Shown here piece by piece: positions 16,646 through 25,638 of a stretch of DNA of 39,545 nt (the first letter of the stretch is position 1; each line of letters opens with the position of its first letter). The DNA comes from an uncultured Oscillospiraceae bacterium. Its GTDB lineage: Bacteria; Bacillota; Clostridia; Oscillospirales; Oscillospiraceae. The stretch spans positions 1 through 39,545 of the forward strand of contig CAKUOS010000015.1 in assembly GCA_934670025.1 (NCBI GenBank), written 5' to 3'. A program made the position numbers and the translations under genes. The notes under the pieces are model-generated. The model saw nothing but the letters and a program-made list of their open reading frames with translations. It ran no database searches and had not been told where the DNA came from.

Positions 16646-16674
16646 GGAGGCGGCTATGGCCGCCTCCTGTTTAA
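16646..16674 (+). terminator. Terminator after ileS
   Basis: GGAGGCGGC and GCCGCCTCC make a 9-bp stem with a TATG loop, followed by TGTTTAATT. The T tract is weak, but position after ileS and before the asnA promoter fits. Confidence 0.65.
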
Positions 16675-16711
16675 TTGTACGCAAATTTCGTGCATATTTC
16701 TTCGTTTCACC

Positions 16712-16740
16712 TTGCGGGAACGGGAAAACTGGTGTATAAT
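16712..16740 (+). promoter_or_regulatory. Sigma-A promoter of asnA-asnS
   Basis: TTGCGG (16712-16717) and a perfect TATAAT (16735-16740) are 17 bases apart, 37 bases before the asnA start. The leader is too short for a T-box or attenuator, unlike that of ileS. Confidence 0.85.
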
Positions 16741-16777
16741 ACTGTGTAAATTTTCACGGAAAGAGAGGTGCTTTGCC

Positions 16778-17785
16778 ATGAGCAAGGTCACGATCCCGCA
16801 GGGCTATCGCGCGCCGCTATCTGTGTACGAATTGCAGCGCGCCATCGAATTTATCAAGAGTAATTTCCAGACCAATCTGAGCAATGCCCTCAATCTGCGC
16901 CGCGTGTCCGCGCCGCTGTTTGTCGAGCAGGCTTCGGGTCTGAACGACAACCTCAACGGTTACGAGCGCCCCGTCAGCTTTGACATTCCCGACGTCCACG
17001 CCGAGGCGCAGGTCGTCCATTCGCTTGCCAAGTGGAAGCGGCTGGCGCTCAAGCGCTATCAGTTCAACGTCGGCAAGGGCCTGTTCACCGACATGAACGC
17101 CATCCGCCGCGACGAAGAGGTCGACAATCTCCACTCCGTCTACGTCGACCAGTGGGACTGGGAAAAGGTCATCTCGCGCGAAGACCGCTGCGTGGAGTAC
17201 CTCAAGCGCACCGTGCGCGACATCGTCGGCGCCGTGTGTGAGACGAACGACGCGCTGGGCGTTGCGTTCCCGTGCCTGCATACGAAGCTCGACCGCGATG
17301 TGTTCTTCATCACCACGCAGGAGCTTGAGGATCTGTACCCCGACAAGACGCCCAAGGAGCGCGAAAACGCCATCGTCAGCCAGCATCACACCGTTTTCCT
17401 CATGCAGATCGGCGGGAAATTGAAGTCCGGCAAGCCGCACGACGGCCGCGCGCCCGACTATGACGACTGGCAGCTCAACGGCGATATCCTGATGTGGAAC
17501 GATGTGCTTGGCTGCGCGTTTGAAATTTCGTCCATGGGCATCCGCGTCGACGAAGCATCCCTCGACCGTCAGCTGACGCTCGCCGGCTGCGACGACCGCC
17601 GCGCGCTGCCGTTCCACAGGATGCTGTTAAACGGCGAGCTGCCCCTCACCATGGGCGGCGGCATCGGCCAGAGCCGTCTGTGTATGCTCATGATCGGCAC
17701 GTGCCACATCGGCGAGGTGCAGTCGAGCCTCTGGGACGAGGCCACGCAGACGGCCTGCCGCGAGGCCGGCATCCTGCTGCTGTAA
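16778..17785 (+). CDS. asnA: Aspartate--ammonia ligase (AsnA-type asparagine synthetase)
   Basis: A 335-residue enzyme making asparagine from aspartate, ammonia and ATP. It is an ammonia-dependent type related in fold to class II tRNA synthetases. Recognisable blocks are RVSAPLFVEQASGLNDNLNGYERPVSFD, HSLAKWKRLALKRY, GLFTDMNAIRRDE and the C-terminal GGGIGQSRLCMLMIGTCHIGEVQ. The ATG at 16778 has GAGAGGTG eight bases upstream; the longer reading frame upstream overlaps ileS and the promoter and is not real. It lies 36 bases before asnS, so asparagine supply and its charging onto tRNA are co-expressed. Confidence 0.97.
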   Translation: MSKVTIPQGYRAPLSVYELQRAIEFIKSNFQTNLSNALNLRRVSAPLFVEQASGLNDNLNGYERPVSFDIPDVHAEAQVVHSLAKWKRLALKRYQFNVGKGLFTDMNAIRRDEEVDNLHSVYVDQWDWEKVISREDRCVEYLKRTVRDIVGAVCETNDALGVAFPCLHTKLDRDVFFITTQELEDLYPDKTPKERENAIVSQHHTVFLMQIGGKLKSGKPHDGRAPDYDDWQLNGDILMWNDVLGCAFEISSMGIRVDEASLDRQLTLAGCDDRRALPFHRMLLNGELPLTMGGGIGQSRLCMLMIGTCHIGEVQSSLWDEATQTACREAGILLL

Positions 17786-17821
17786 GATCGTAAAAATATC
17801 AATTGAGAGGATTTGAATATC

Positions 17822-19216
<1,395 letters not shown>

Positions 19217-19222
19217 AAAATC

Positions 19223-19257
19223 AAAAAGCCGTTCTTCGAAAGAAGAACGGCTTTTTT
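19223..19257. terminator. Bidirectional terminator between asnS and truA
   Basis: GCCGTTCTTC pairs with GAAGAACGGC around a GAAA loop, flanked by A5 and T6, so it works for asnS (plus) and truA (minus). Confidence 0.93.
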
Positions 19258-19278
19258 GTGCAAAAACGGAGATAATGT

Positions 19279-20013
19279 TTAATAATCCACGCGCATCAGG
19301 CACAGGCCCTGCGGCGGCGCGGTGTAGCCGGCCTGCGTGCGGTCGCGCGCGTCGAGCGTGTCGATGACGCTCTCGGGCGTGCGTTTGCCCTGGCCGACCT
19401 CCAGCAGCGTCCCGGTCAGGATGCGGACCATGTTCTGCAAAAAGCCCGTGCCGTGATAATTGAAATAGATGTAATCCTTCCGACGGACGATCTCGATGGC
19501 GTCGACGATGCGCACCGTGGATTTTTTCATCTGCGGGTTCGAGCAGAAGCTCTTATAGTCATGCTCACCGGTGAGAAATGCCGCCGCGCGCTGCATGGCA
19601 TCAAGATCGGGCTGGTAATCGAGCACGGTCACGTATTTGCGGTTGAACACGGGCTTTGTGTCGCCCACATAGCACGTGTAGGTGTAGAGCTTGCCGACGG
19701 CGCGATAGCGCGCATGGAAGCGGTCGGCGGCGAGCTTCGCCTCCTGCACGCAGATATCGTCCGGGAGATAGCGGTTCATGTAATCGCGCACCTCGTCGGG
19801 CGATTTTTCTGTGTCCAGATAGGCGTTGGCGGCCATCGCCTTCGCGTGGACGCCCGCGTCGGTGCGCCCGGCGCCGATGACCTGCACATCCTGACCGCAC
19901 ATCCGCGTCAGGACGGCTTCGAGCTTGCCCTGGATCGTGTCGCGGCCGGGCTGACGCTCCCAGCCGTAGTAGCGCGAGCCGTCGTAGCTGATGATGAATT
20001 TGAAATTTTTCAT
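19279..20013 (-). CDS. truA: tRNA pseudouridine(38-40) synthase
   Basis: A 244-residue enzyme converting uridines 38-40 in the anticodon stem-loop to pseudouridine. It has ISYDGSRYYGWERQPGRDTIQG near the start and the catalytic GAGRTDAGVHA with Asp52, then FHARYRAVGKLYTYTCYVG and a C-terminal FLQNMVRILTGTLLEVGQGK. Its ATG overlaps the stop of the upstream zinc-ribbon gene as ATGA, so the two are coupled. The in-frame extension upstream is not needed. Confidence 0.97.
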   Translation of the reverse strand: MKNFKFIISYDGSRYYGWERQPGRDTIQGKLEAVLTRMCGQDVQVIGAGRTDAGVHAKAMAANAYLDTEKSPDEVRDYMNRYLPDDICVQEAKLAADRFHARYRAVGKLYTYTCYVGDTKPVFNRKYVTVLDYQPDLDAMQRAAAFLTGEHDYKSFCSNPQMKKSTVRIVDAIEIVRRKDYIYFNYHGTGFLQNMVRILTGTLLEVGQGKRTPESVIDTLDARDRTQAGYTAPPQGLCLMRVDY

Positions 20014-20411
20014 GTGTCCTCTTCGATGTTCTTCGTATACCGGCAGGCCGGGTAGTTGGCGCAGCCCCAGAATTTCTGTCCCTTGCGCGCGCCCGTCTGC
20101 CCGGTGCGCAGCACCATCCGCGCGCCGCAGCGCGCGCACGTGGGCACCTCGAGCGTCGACGCGCGGCGCACGTGCCGCTCGGAGGCCGATTCGCGCAGCG
20201 CGGGCTCCAGCGCCTCATAGCGGATGGCCGTGCAGCGGGCTTTCATGGCGATCTCAACGGCCAGCATATCGTAAAGCCGCCGCAGCTCGCCCGCGTCCAT
20301 GCCGCCCGAGAGCTTGCGGCGCAGATACTGCTCCGGTTTGCAGCCGACCTTTTTCGTGAATGCGTCGTAAAACCGCTCGCGGTCGGATTTCGGTTGTCTT
20401 TTCGGATACAT
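20010..20411 (-). CDS. Topoisomerase-type C4 zinc-ribbon protein
   Basis: A 133-residue basic protein. The N-terminal 80 residues are helical and charged (KSDRERFYDAFTKKVG) and I do not recognise them. The C-terminal 40 hold CARCGARM and, 18 residues on, CANYPACRYTKN, which is the C4 zinc ribbon found repeated at the C terminus of bacterial topoisomerase I. A stand-alone protein with one such ribbon is likely a nucleic-acid binder. GGAGG lies seven bases before the chosen ATG. The last codons overlap the truA start (ATGA), suggesting it works with, or is balanced against, TruA on RNA, but this is only inferred from position. Confidence 0.78.
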   Translation of the reverse strand: MYPKRQPKSDRERFYDAFTKKVGCKPEQYLRRKLSGGMDAGELRRLYDMLAVEIAMKARCTAIRYEALEPALRESASERHVRRASTLEVPTCARCGARMVLRTGQTGARKGQKFWGCANYPACRYTKNIEEDT

Positions 20412-20439
20412 GGCGTCGCCTCCTGCTGTTTCTGGTTCC

Positions 20440-20450
20440 AGTATATCATA
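20440..20450 (-). promoter_or_regulatory. Extended -10 promoter of the zinc-ribbon-truA operon
   Basis: On the minus strand TATACT (20445-20440) is preceded by TG one base away (TGATATACT), an extended -10. No good -35 is seen at 16-18 bases. Confidence 0.5.
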
Positions 20451-20486
20451 TTTACGGCCGCAAAATCTACTGCCATTTCGCACGCA

Positions 20487-20516
20487 AAGACGCGCCTCCG
20501 TCCGGAGGCGCGTCTT
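20487..20516 (-). terminator. Hairpin after the nucleoside operon (putative terminator)
   Basis: On the minus strand AAGACGCGCCTCC pairs with GGAGGCGCGTCTT around a four-base loop, a perfect stem with only a short T tail. It lies three bases after the cdd stop codon and just before the truA-operon promoter. Confidence 0.65.
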
Positions 20517-20518
20517 CG

Positions 20519-20929
20519 TTATTTCATATACTTCTCGGCCGTAAAGCCGTAGGGCAGCAGCGCGTCGAGCCGCACAGGCTCGTAACTTCCGTCGCCGCGG
20601 CCCATGTAGATCATGAAGTCGGGCGCGCAGAACTCCTGCATCACCTGCCGGCATACGCCGCACGGCGGGAAAATATCGGTCACAATGCCATCCTTGCCGC
20701 CGACGACGGCGATGGCCGCGAAGTCGCGTTCGCCTTCGGATACGGCCTTGAAAAACGCCGTGCGTTCGGCGCAGTTCGACGGGCCGAAGGCCGCGTTTTC
20801 AATGTTGCAGCCGCGGTAGACCTTCCCGGCCTTTGTCAAAAGCGCCGCGCCGACCTTGAAACCGGAATACGGCACGTAGGCGTTCTGCATGGCCTGTATG
20901 GCCTCCTGCACCAGTGCTTCGGGCGTCAT
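20519..20929 (-). CDS. cdd: Cytidine deaminase
   Basis: A 136-residue zinc enzyme deaminating cytidine and deoxycytidine to uridine and deoxyuridine. It contains GCNIENAAFGPSNCAERTA, with the catalytic Glu in C-A-E, and PPCGVCRQ; the three Cys ligands mark the tetrameric short form. It is the last gene of tdk-deoC-deoD-deoB-cdd, 18 bases after deoB, and feeds pyrimidine nucleosides to the salvage pathway. Confidence 0.97.
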   Translation of the reverse strand: MTPEALVQEAIQAMQNAYVPYSGFKVGAALLTKAGKVYRGCNIENAAFGPSNCAERTAFFKAVSEGERDFAAIAVVGGKDGIVTDIFPPCGVCRQVMQEFCAPDFMIYMGRGDGSYEPVRLDALLPYGFTAEKYMK

Positions 20930-20947
20930 ATGCGCATCTCCTTTCGC

Positions 20948-22108
20948 TCAGACGATCTCGGCGGCGAAGCTGCGGCCCGGCGTTTCGTATTTGACGCCGA
21001 GCAGCTGCGCGACGGTGGCCGCGATGTCGCAGAAGCCCTGCCGCGTGCCGAGATTGACGGGTTTGATCTTCTTTCCCAGCGCGATCATGGGGATATACTC
21101 GCGCGTGTGGTCGGTGTGCTTGAGATAGCCGGGGTCGCAGCCGTGGTCGGCGGTGATGATGACGCAGTCTTCATCACCGAGCTTCGCCAGAAGCTGCGGC
21201 AGCCACGTGTCGAACTCATGCAGCGCCGCAGCATAGCCGTCGGGGTTTCTGCGGTGGCCGTAGAGCATATCGAAATCGACGAGATTCACAAAGCACAGGC
21301 CGGTAAAATCGCGCCCGGCCAGCGCCAGCGTCTTCGCCAGACCGTCGGTGTTGCCGGTGGTGTAGGTGAAGTCCGTCATGCCGCGCCCGGCGAAAATGTC
21401 GTGGATCTTGCCGACGGCGATCATATCCTGCCCGGCGGCGACGATCGCGTCGAGCACGGTCTGCTTCGGCGGTTCGAGCGAGAAATCGTGCCGCCGCGGC
21501 GTGCGCGTAAAGGGCCATTCGCCCTCGAACGGACGGGCGATGACGCGCCCGACGCCGTATTTGCCGGTGAGGAGCCTGCGCGCGATGCGGCAGTATTCAT
21601 ACAGCTGCTCGGGCGGCACGAGCGACTCGTGCGCCGCGATCTGGAACACGGAGTCGGCCGACGTGTAGACGATCAGATCGCCGGTCTGCATATGTTCCCG
21701 GCCGTAGTCGCGGATGACGTCGGTCCCGGAGTAGGGGAGATTGCACAGAACGCCGCGGCCGGTCTGCTCCCGGAAGGGCTTCAGGACCTCCTCCGGGAAG
21801 CCATGCGGGAACGTGGGCAGCGGCTCAGGCGAGACGACGCCCGCGATCTCCCAGTGGCCGATGGTCGTGTCCTTGCCGCGCGAAAGCTCCTGCAATCGGG
21901 CAAGCGCGGCCTGCGGCGCGGCGGTCTTCGGCAGGTAGTCCACGCCGTCAAGATCGCCAAGGCCCATCGAGATGAGGTTCGGCATGGCGAACTTCGGCGA
22001 CAGGCTGCACGTATGCAGCGTGTTCGCGCCGACGTCGCCGAAATCCGCGGCATCGGGCTCATAGCCCACGCCGCAGGAATCGAGAACGATCAGAAAAACA
22101 CGTTTCAT
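20948..22108 (-). CDS. deoB: Phosphopentomutase
   Basis: A 386-residue metalloenzyme converting (deoxy)ribose 1-phosphate to the 5-phosphate. It starts MKRVFLIVLDSCGVGYEPDA with the metal-binding Asp of the alkaline phosphatase superfamily, and later has ADHGCDPGYLKHTDHTREY with metal-binding His and Asp residues. It links DeoD (22112-22855), which produces the 1-phosphate, to DeoC (22906-23571), which splits deoxyribose 5-phosphate. It begins three bases after the deoD stop. Confidence 0.98.
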   Translation of the reverse strand: MKRVFLIVLDSCGVGYEPDAADFGDVGANTLHTCSLSPKFAMPNLISMGLGDLDGVDYLPKTAAPQAALARLQELSRGKDTTIGHWEIAGVVSPEPLPTFPHGFPEEVLKPFREQTGRGVLCNLPYSGTDVIRDYGREHMQTGDLIVYTSADSVFQIAAHESLVPPEQLYEYCRIARRLLTGKYGVGRVIARPFEGEWPFTRTPRRHDFSLEPPKQTVLDAIVAAGQDMIAVGKIHDIFAGRGMTDFTYTTGNTDGLAKTLALAGRDFTGLCFVNLVDFDMLYGHRRNPDGYAAALHEFDTWLPQLLAKLGDEDCVIITADHGCDPGYLKHTDHTREYIPMIALGKKIKPVNLGTRQGFCDIAATVAQLLGVKYETPGRSFAAEIV

Positions 22109-22111
22109 TGC

Positions 22112-22855
22112 TTATTTCTCCAGTTTTACCGCCGTTTCGAGCGCGAGCTTCATCATGTTCGTGAAGCCGTTCTGACGCTCTTCGGCGGAGCAGTATTCCT
22201 CACGCAGCAGGTGATCGGACACCGTGCAGATGGCAAGCGCGTGCTTGCCCGCGCGCGCGGCGTTCATATACAGGGCCGCGGCCTCCATCTCGACGGCCAT
22301 CACGCCCATCTTGCGCCAGCCGTTTGTGGAAACGAAGCCGTCGGGCATATCGCCGTCGTCGCCGTAGAAGCGGTCGGACGAGAGAAGATTGCCCACGTGG
22401 TACGGAAGGCCGAGCTCTTTGGCCGTCTCCACGCACGTTTCGAGCATATGATAGTCCGCGATCGGCGCGAACGTGCCCGCCAGATGATACTGGCTCTGCC
22501 AGTTGGAATCGGTGCACGCGCCCTGGCCGATGACGATATCGCGCATATTGATATTTTCCTGCATCGCGCCGGTCGAGCCGATGCGGATGATGTTCTCCAC
22601 GCCGAAGACGGTGTACAGCTCCCACGAGTAGATGCCGATAGACGGCATACCCATACCGGAGGCCATAACGGAGATCTTCGTGCCGTGATACGTGCCGGTG
22701 TAGCCGTGTACGCCGCGGACGTTATTGACGAGAACGGGGTTTTCCAGGAAATTTTCCGCGATGAACTTCGAGCGCAGCGGATCGCCGGGCATGAGGACGG
22801 TCTTGCCGAAATCGCCGGGTTTGGCGTTGATATGCGGGGTCGGATAGTTAGCCAT
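22112..22855 (-). CDS. deoD: Purine-nucleoside phosphorylase, DeoD type
   Basis: A 247-residue hexameric-type phosphorylase that splits purine (deoxy)nucleosides with phosphate into base and pentose 1-phosphate. It shows the family blocks VLMPGDPLRSKFIAE, MPSIGIYSWEL, IRIGSTGAM and GVMAVEMEAAALY. It stands between deoC (51 bases upstream) and deoB (3 bases downstream). The product goes to DeoB. Confidence 0.98.
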   Translation of the reverse strand: MANYPTPHINAKPGDFGKTVLMPGDPLRSKFIAENFLENPVLVNNVRGVHGYTGTYHGTKISVMASGMGMPSIGIYSWELYTVFGVENIIRIGSTGAMQENINMRDIVIGQGACTDSNWQSQYHLAGTFAPIADYHMLETCVETAKELGLPYHVGNLLSSDRFYGDDGDMPDGFVSTNGWRKMGVMAVEMEAAALYMNAARAGKHALAICTVSDHLLREEYCSAEERQNGFTNMMKLALETAVKLEK

Positions 22856-22905
22856 GGATCTGGCTCCTTTCTATTCTTATGTTGGTGCGGCAGCGGATAT
22901 GCCGG

Positions 22906-23571
22906 TTATTTTTCTTCCGCTTCGAGCTTTTTGACGATCTTGACGACGCGGCTCGTGCCGAGGCGCGACGCGCCGAGGCCGATGAACTTCTCCGCGTCCT
23001 CGAGCGACGAAATGCCGCCCGCGGCCTTGATCTTCACGCCGGGCTTCACGTGCTTTGCAAACAGCTCCACATCGTGGAACGTCGCGCCGCCGGTCGAGAA
23101 GCCGGTGGAGGTCTTGATGAAGTCCGCGCCGGAATCGGAGACGATCTCGCACATTTTGATCTTCTCCTCGTCCGTCAGCAGGCACGTCTCGATGATGACC
23201 TTCAGGAGCCTTCCTTCGCAGTGCGCCTTGACGGCCCTGATCTCTTCGAGCAGATCATCCCAGCGCGCATCCTTGACCCAGCCGATGTTGATGACCATGT
23301 CGATCTCGTCCGCACCGTTCTGGACGGCGTCGTACGCCTCAAAGCACTTGACCTTCGTCGTGCTGTAGCCGTTCGGGAAGCCGATGACGGTGCAGATCGG
23401 GAGCTTATCCCCGACATACTCCTTCGCCTGCCTGACATACGAGGCCGGGATGCAGACCGACGCGGTGTGGTATTTCATGCCGTCGTCGCAGATGGCTCTG
23501 ATCTCGGCCCACGTGGCTGTCTGCGCCAGCAGCGTATGGTCGACCTTACTGAGGATCTCGTTCCGTTCCAT
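22906..23571 (-). CDS. deoC: Deoxyribose-phosphate aldolase
   Basis: A 221-residue class I aldolase cleaving deoxyribose 5-phosphate to acetaldehyde and glyceraldehyde 3-phosphate. The Schiff-base Lys is in DFIKTSTGF, with [11 protein letters not shown] and KVIIETCLL contributing the other active-site residues. Its start lies inside the 3' end of tdk (26-base overlap), so translation is likely coupled. It completes deoxynucleoside catabolism begun by deoD and deoB. Confidence 0.98.
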   Translation of the reverse strand: MERNEILSKVDHTLLAQTATWAEIRAICDDGMKYHTASVCIPASYVRQAKEYVGDKLPICTVIGFPNGYSTTKVKCFEAYDAVQNGADEIDMVINIGWVKDARWDDLLEEIRAVKAHCEGRLLKVIIETCLLTDEEKIKMCEIVSDSGADFIKTSTGFSTGGATFHDVELFAKHVKPGVKIKAAGGISSLEDAEKFIGLGASRLGTSRVVKIVKKLEAEEK

Positions 23572-24160
23572 GGAGCAATTCCACCTTTCTGTGTTCGTTG
23601 ATATAATCCTGATAGCATTTGTGGCACATGGCGATGTAGCTGTCGTTGCCGCCGATGAAGACCTGATCGCCCTCGGTCACGACGTAGCCGTCGGGGCTGA
23701 TGCGCGCGTTCGTGGTCGCCTTGCGGCCGCAGTCGCAGATGGTCTTGATCTCGGTGATGGAGTCGGCCAGCTCGAAAAGCCGCCGGCTGCCGGGGAAGAG
23801 CTTCGTCTGGAAATCCGTCCGCAGACCGAAGCACAGAACGGGCAGATTGTCGCGGTCGACGAGCTCGCGCAGCTGGTCGATCTGCGCAGCCGTCATGAAC
23901 TGACACTCGTCGACGATGATGACGTCGGCCTTGCCGCGCGCGGCGTATCGCGCGCGAATGTCGCAGTCCGGCCCGATCTGCTCGCATTCGGCCGTCAGAC
24001 CGATGCGCGAGCGCAGTGTCATCGCGCCGTCGCGGCTGTCGGCCGACGGCTTGATGAGCCAGACCTTCATGCCGCGCTCTTCGTAGTTATACTTGGTGAT
24101 GAGCGCGGTGGCCGTCTTGCTCGAACCCATCGCGCCATACTTGAAATACAGCTTCGCCAT
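23546..24160 (-). CDS. tdk: Thymidine kinase
   Basis: A 204-residue type II thymidine kinase. The P-loop is GAMGSSKT near residue 9, the Walker B-like segment is [10 protein letters not shown], and a structural zinc site is formed by CDCGRK and CHKCY. Unusually for salvage genes, it heads an operon otherwise devoted mostly to deoxynucleoside breakdown, so one transcript both captures thymidine and degrades deoxyribose. The ribosome site (GAAGGGAT) is moderate. The 3' end overlaps deoC by 26 bases. Confidence 0.97.
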   Translation of the reverse strand: MAKLYFKYGAMGSSKTATALITKYNYEERGMKVWLIKPSADSRDGAMTLRSRIGLTAECEQIGPDCDIRARYAARGKADVIIVDECQFMTAAQIDQLRELVDRDNLPVLCFGLRTDFQTKLFPGSRRLFELADSITEIKTICDCGRKATTNARISPDGYVVTEGDQVFIGGNDSYIAMCHKCYQDYINEHRKVELLHGTERDPQ

Positions 24161-24208
24161 GTTGTCATCCCTTCTGCACCGGATGCTCCTGCAAGCGGTG
24201 TATCATAT

Positions 24209-24237
24209 ATTATACCGGATTTTTCCCGCGTTTGGAA
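24209..24237 (-). promoter_or_regulatory. Promoter of the tdk-deo-cdd operon
   Basis: On the minus strand TTCCAA (24237-24232) and TATAAT (24214-24209) are 17 bases apart. The -10 is perfect and the -35 poor, which would fit an activated or moderately used promoter. I see no clear operator repeat. Confidence 0.7.
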
Positions 24238-24269
24238 GGGGCATTTTGCGATTTTCGCCCATCCGGAAC

Positions 24270-24301
24270 GCAAAACCCGGCGCGGCGGATGCCGCGCCGG
24301 G
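24270..24301 (-). terminator. Terminator after the serine hydrolase gene
   Basis: On the minus strand CCCGGCGCGGC pairs perfectly with GCCGCGCCGGG around a four-base loop, followed by TTTT. It lies five bases after the stop codon. Confidence 0.88.
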
Positions 24302-24306
24302 GAAAT

Positions 24307-25503
24307 TCAGCATTTTCCTGCCTTATGGAGCTTTTTGAGCAGCAGCACCGCGCCCGTGACGACGGCCGCGGCAAATACCGCGACGAGCGCGAGGCGGATG
24401 GCGAGATTGCGGTTGGCAGCCTTGCGCGCGGCCTCGTGCGCAGCGGCCTGCTCGGCGCGCGTTTCTTCGGCGAGGCGCGCTTCTTCTTCGGCCCGGGCTG
24501 CTTCTTCGGCCAGACGGGCCTCTTCCGCGGCCTGTTCCTCGGCGGCCTTCTGCTCGGCGGCGATGCGGGCCTCTTCTTCGGCCTTTGCCTTCGCCGCTTC
24601 CTCGGCGAGGCGGGCCTCCTCGGCCTCTTTTTCGGCCTGCTCGCGCGCCAGACGCGCCTGCTCTTCGACGTATGTCTTGCAGATCACGGCCAGCTGCCCG
24701 CACACGACCGAGCCTGCGCTCTGGCCGTCAGAGTACGCGGTATCCACATTGCCGCCCGCGCCATACGACAGGCCGTTGGTGTAGACCGCAAGCAGGAACG
24801 GCCGCTCGGCCCAGATGATGCCCACGTCGTTCTCCGCGCCGTTGTAGCTGCCGTATTTGTGCATGACGGGCGTCTGCTCGGTATCGATATAGGTCTTAAA
24901 ATAGGCGTTCGGGCACGCGATCTTCAGGTAATCGACAAGCTCGGTATAATCCTCCTGCCCATCCCAGACGACCTTTAATACGTCCATCATCATCTGCGTG
25001 CAGAACACGTGGTCGTAGTAATAGATCTGCGGGATCTGGTCGTCGGGCATGGTGAAGTATTTGCGCATAGCGGTTTTGTATTCGGGCCAGTCGCCGATGC
25101 GCCGCCAGAGGGAATACGACAGCTCGTTGTTGGAGCAGACGAGCGACTGATAGTGCGCCTCGTCAAGCGACGAGCCCTGCGTGATCATGGTGTCGCCGGT
25201 GATCTCGCCGGCCAGCTGCATATCGTAGTAATAGAGGTTCAGCGGCAGCTTGTACGTGCTCGCGCCGTAGAAAAACGACGTTTCGTTGTAGGCATAGCTT
25301 TCGCCGGTTTCGGGGCAGTAAAAGCTGAGGGCGAAGTTCTTTTCGTCCAGATTGTGTTCCTCGCGGTAGACCGTGATAAGTTCTTCGAGCGTTTTTCCGG
25401 TCACGTCCGGGGCCTCGTAGCTTTCTGCGGCCAGCGCGGGCACGGCAAAGGACAGCAGAAGGACCGCGCACAGCAGCAGCGCGGCAAGACGGATCTTCTT
25501 CAT
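24307..25503 (-). CDS. Membrane-tethered serine hydrolase (class A beta-lactamase-like fold)
   Basis: A 398-residue exported protein. Residues 1-26 are a signal peptide ending ALA. Residues about 30-278 resemble the beta-lactamase/penicillin-binding fold: S82-T-Y-K85 fits the SxxK motif, S124-N-N126 the SDN motif and K216-Y-G218 the KTG motif. About 85 Ala/Glu-rich residues (279-365) then form a likely long helix with repeats of the type A-E-E-A-R-L-A-E-E-A, followed by one membrane helix (about 371-389) and a short basic tail. The catalytic head would thus stand off the membrane on a stalk. I start at the ATG at 25503 (GAGAGG eight bases upstream). The substrate is not known; antibiotic resistance should not be assumed. 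Confidence 0.82.
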   Translation of the reverse strand: MKKIRLAALLLCAVLLLSFAVPALAAESYEAPDVTGKTLEELITVYREEHNLDEKNFALSFYCPETGESYAYNETSFFYGASTYKLPLNLYYYDMQLAGEITGDTMITQGSSLDEAHYQSLVCSNNELSYSLWRRIGDWPEYKTAMRKYFTMPDDQIPQIYYYDHVFCTQMMMDVLKVVWDGQEDYTELVDYLKIACPNAYFKTYIDTEQTPVMHKYGSYNGAENDVGIIWAERPFLLAVYTNGLSYGAGGNVDTAYSDGQSAGSVVCGQLAVICKTYVEEQARLAREQAEKEAEEARLAEEAAKAKAEEEARIAAEQKAAEEQAAEEARLAEEAARAEEEARLAEETRAEQAAAHEAARKAANRNLAIRLALVAVFAAAVVTGAVLLLKKLHKAGKC

Positions 25504-25534
25504 GGCGGGCGCCTCTCTTTTCTCTGATACGTGC

Positions 25535-25563
25535 ATCATACCGCATCCGCGCGCGTTTTGCAA
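25535..25563 (-). promoter_or_regulatory. Sigma-A promoter of the serine hydrolase gene
   Basis: On the minus strand TTGCAA (25563-25558) and TATGAT (25540-25535) are 17 bases apart. It lies back to back with the sigma-K-like promoter at 25569-25597 on the other strand. Confidence 0.78.
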
Positions 25564-25568
25564 CCACG

Positions 25569-25597
25569 CACCAACCGGCGCGCCGCGGCATATGGTA
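25569..25597 (+). promoter_or_regulatory. Sigma-K-like sporulation promoter
   Basis: CACC (25569-25572), 16 bases, then CATATGGTA (25589-25597) match the sigma-K pattern mACm-N16-CATAnnnTA; sigma-E has a similar -10. No sigma-A promoter is seen for this gene. The short pattern can occur by chance, so support comes mainly from its position 42 bases before a coat-like gene. Confidence 0.55.
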
Positions 25598-25638
25598 GGG
25601 AAGGCAGAAGTCATTTCCAAGCGAGGAGGAGTGAGCCT

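Noticed and set aside
20360..23368. A 1002-codon plus-strand frame opposite truA, cdd, deoB, deoD and deoC
   Set aside because: All five genes on the minus strand are certain. The plus frame is held open by codon bias and has the typical Asp, Val, His and Arg-rich shadow composition.
24307..25503. Calling the serine hydrolase an antibiotic-resistance beta-lactamase
   Set aside because: The motifs are only beta-lactamase-like (K-Y-G in place of K-T-G), an omega-loop Glu is not evident by eye, and the stalk and membrane anchor point to a wall-associated role.
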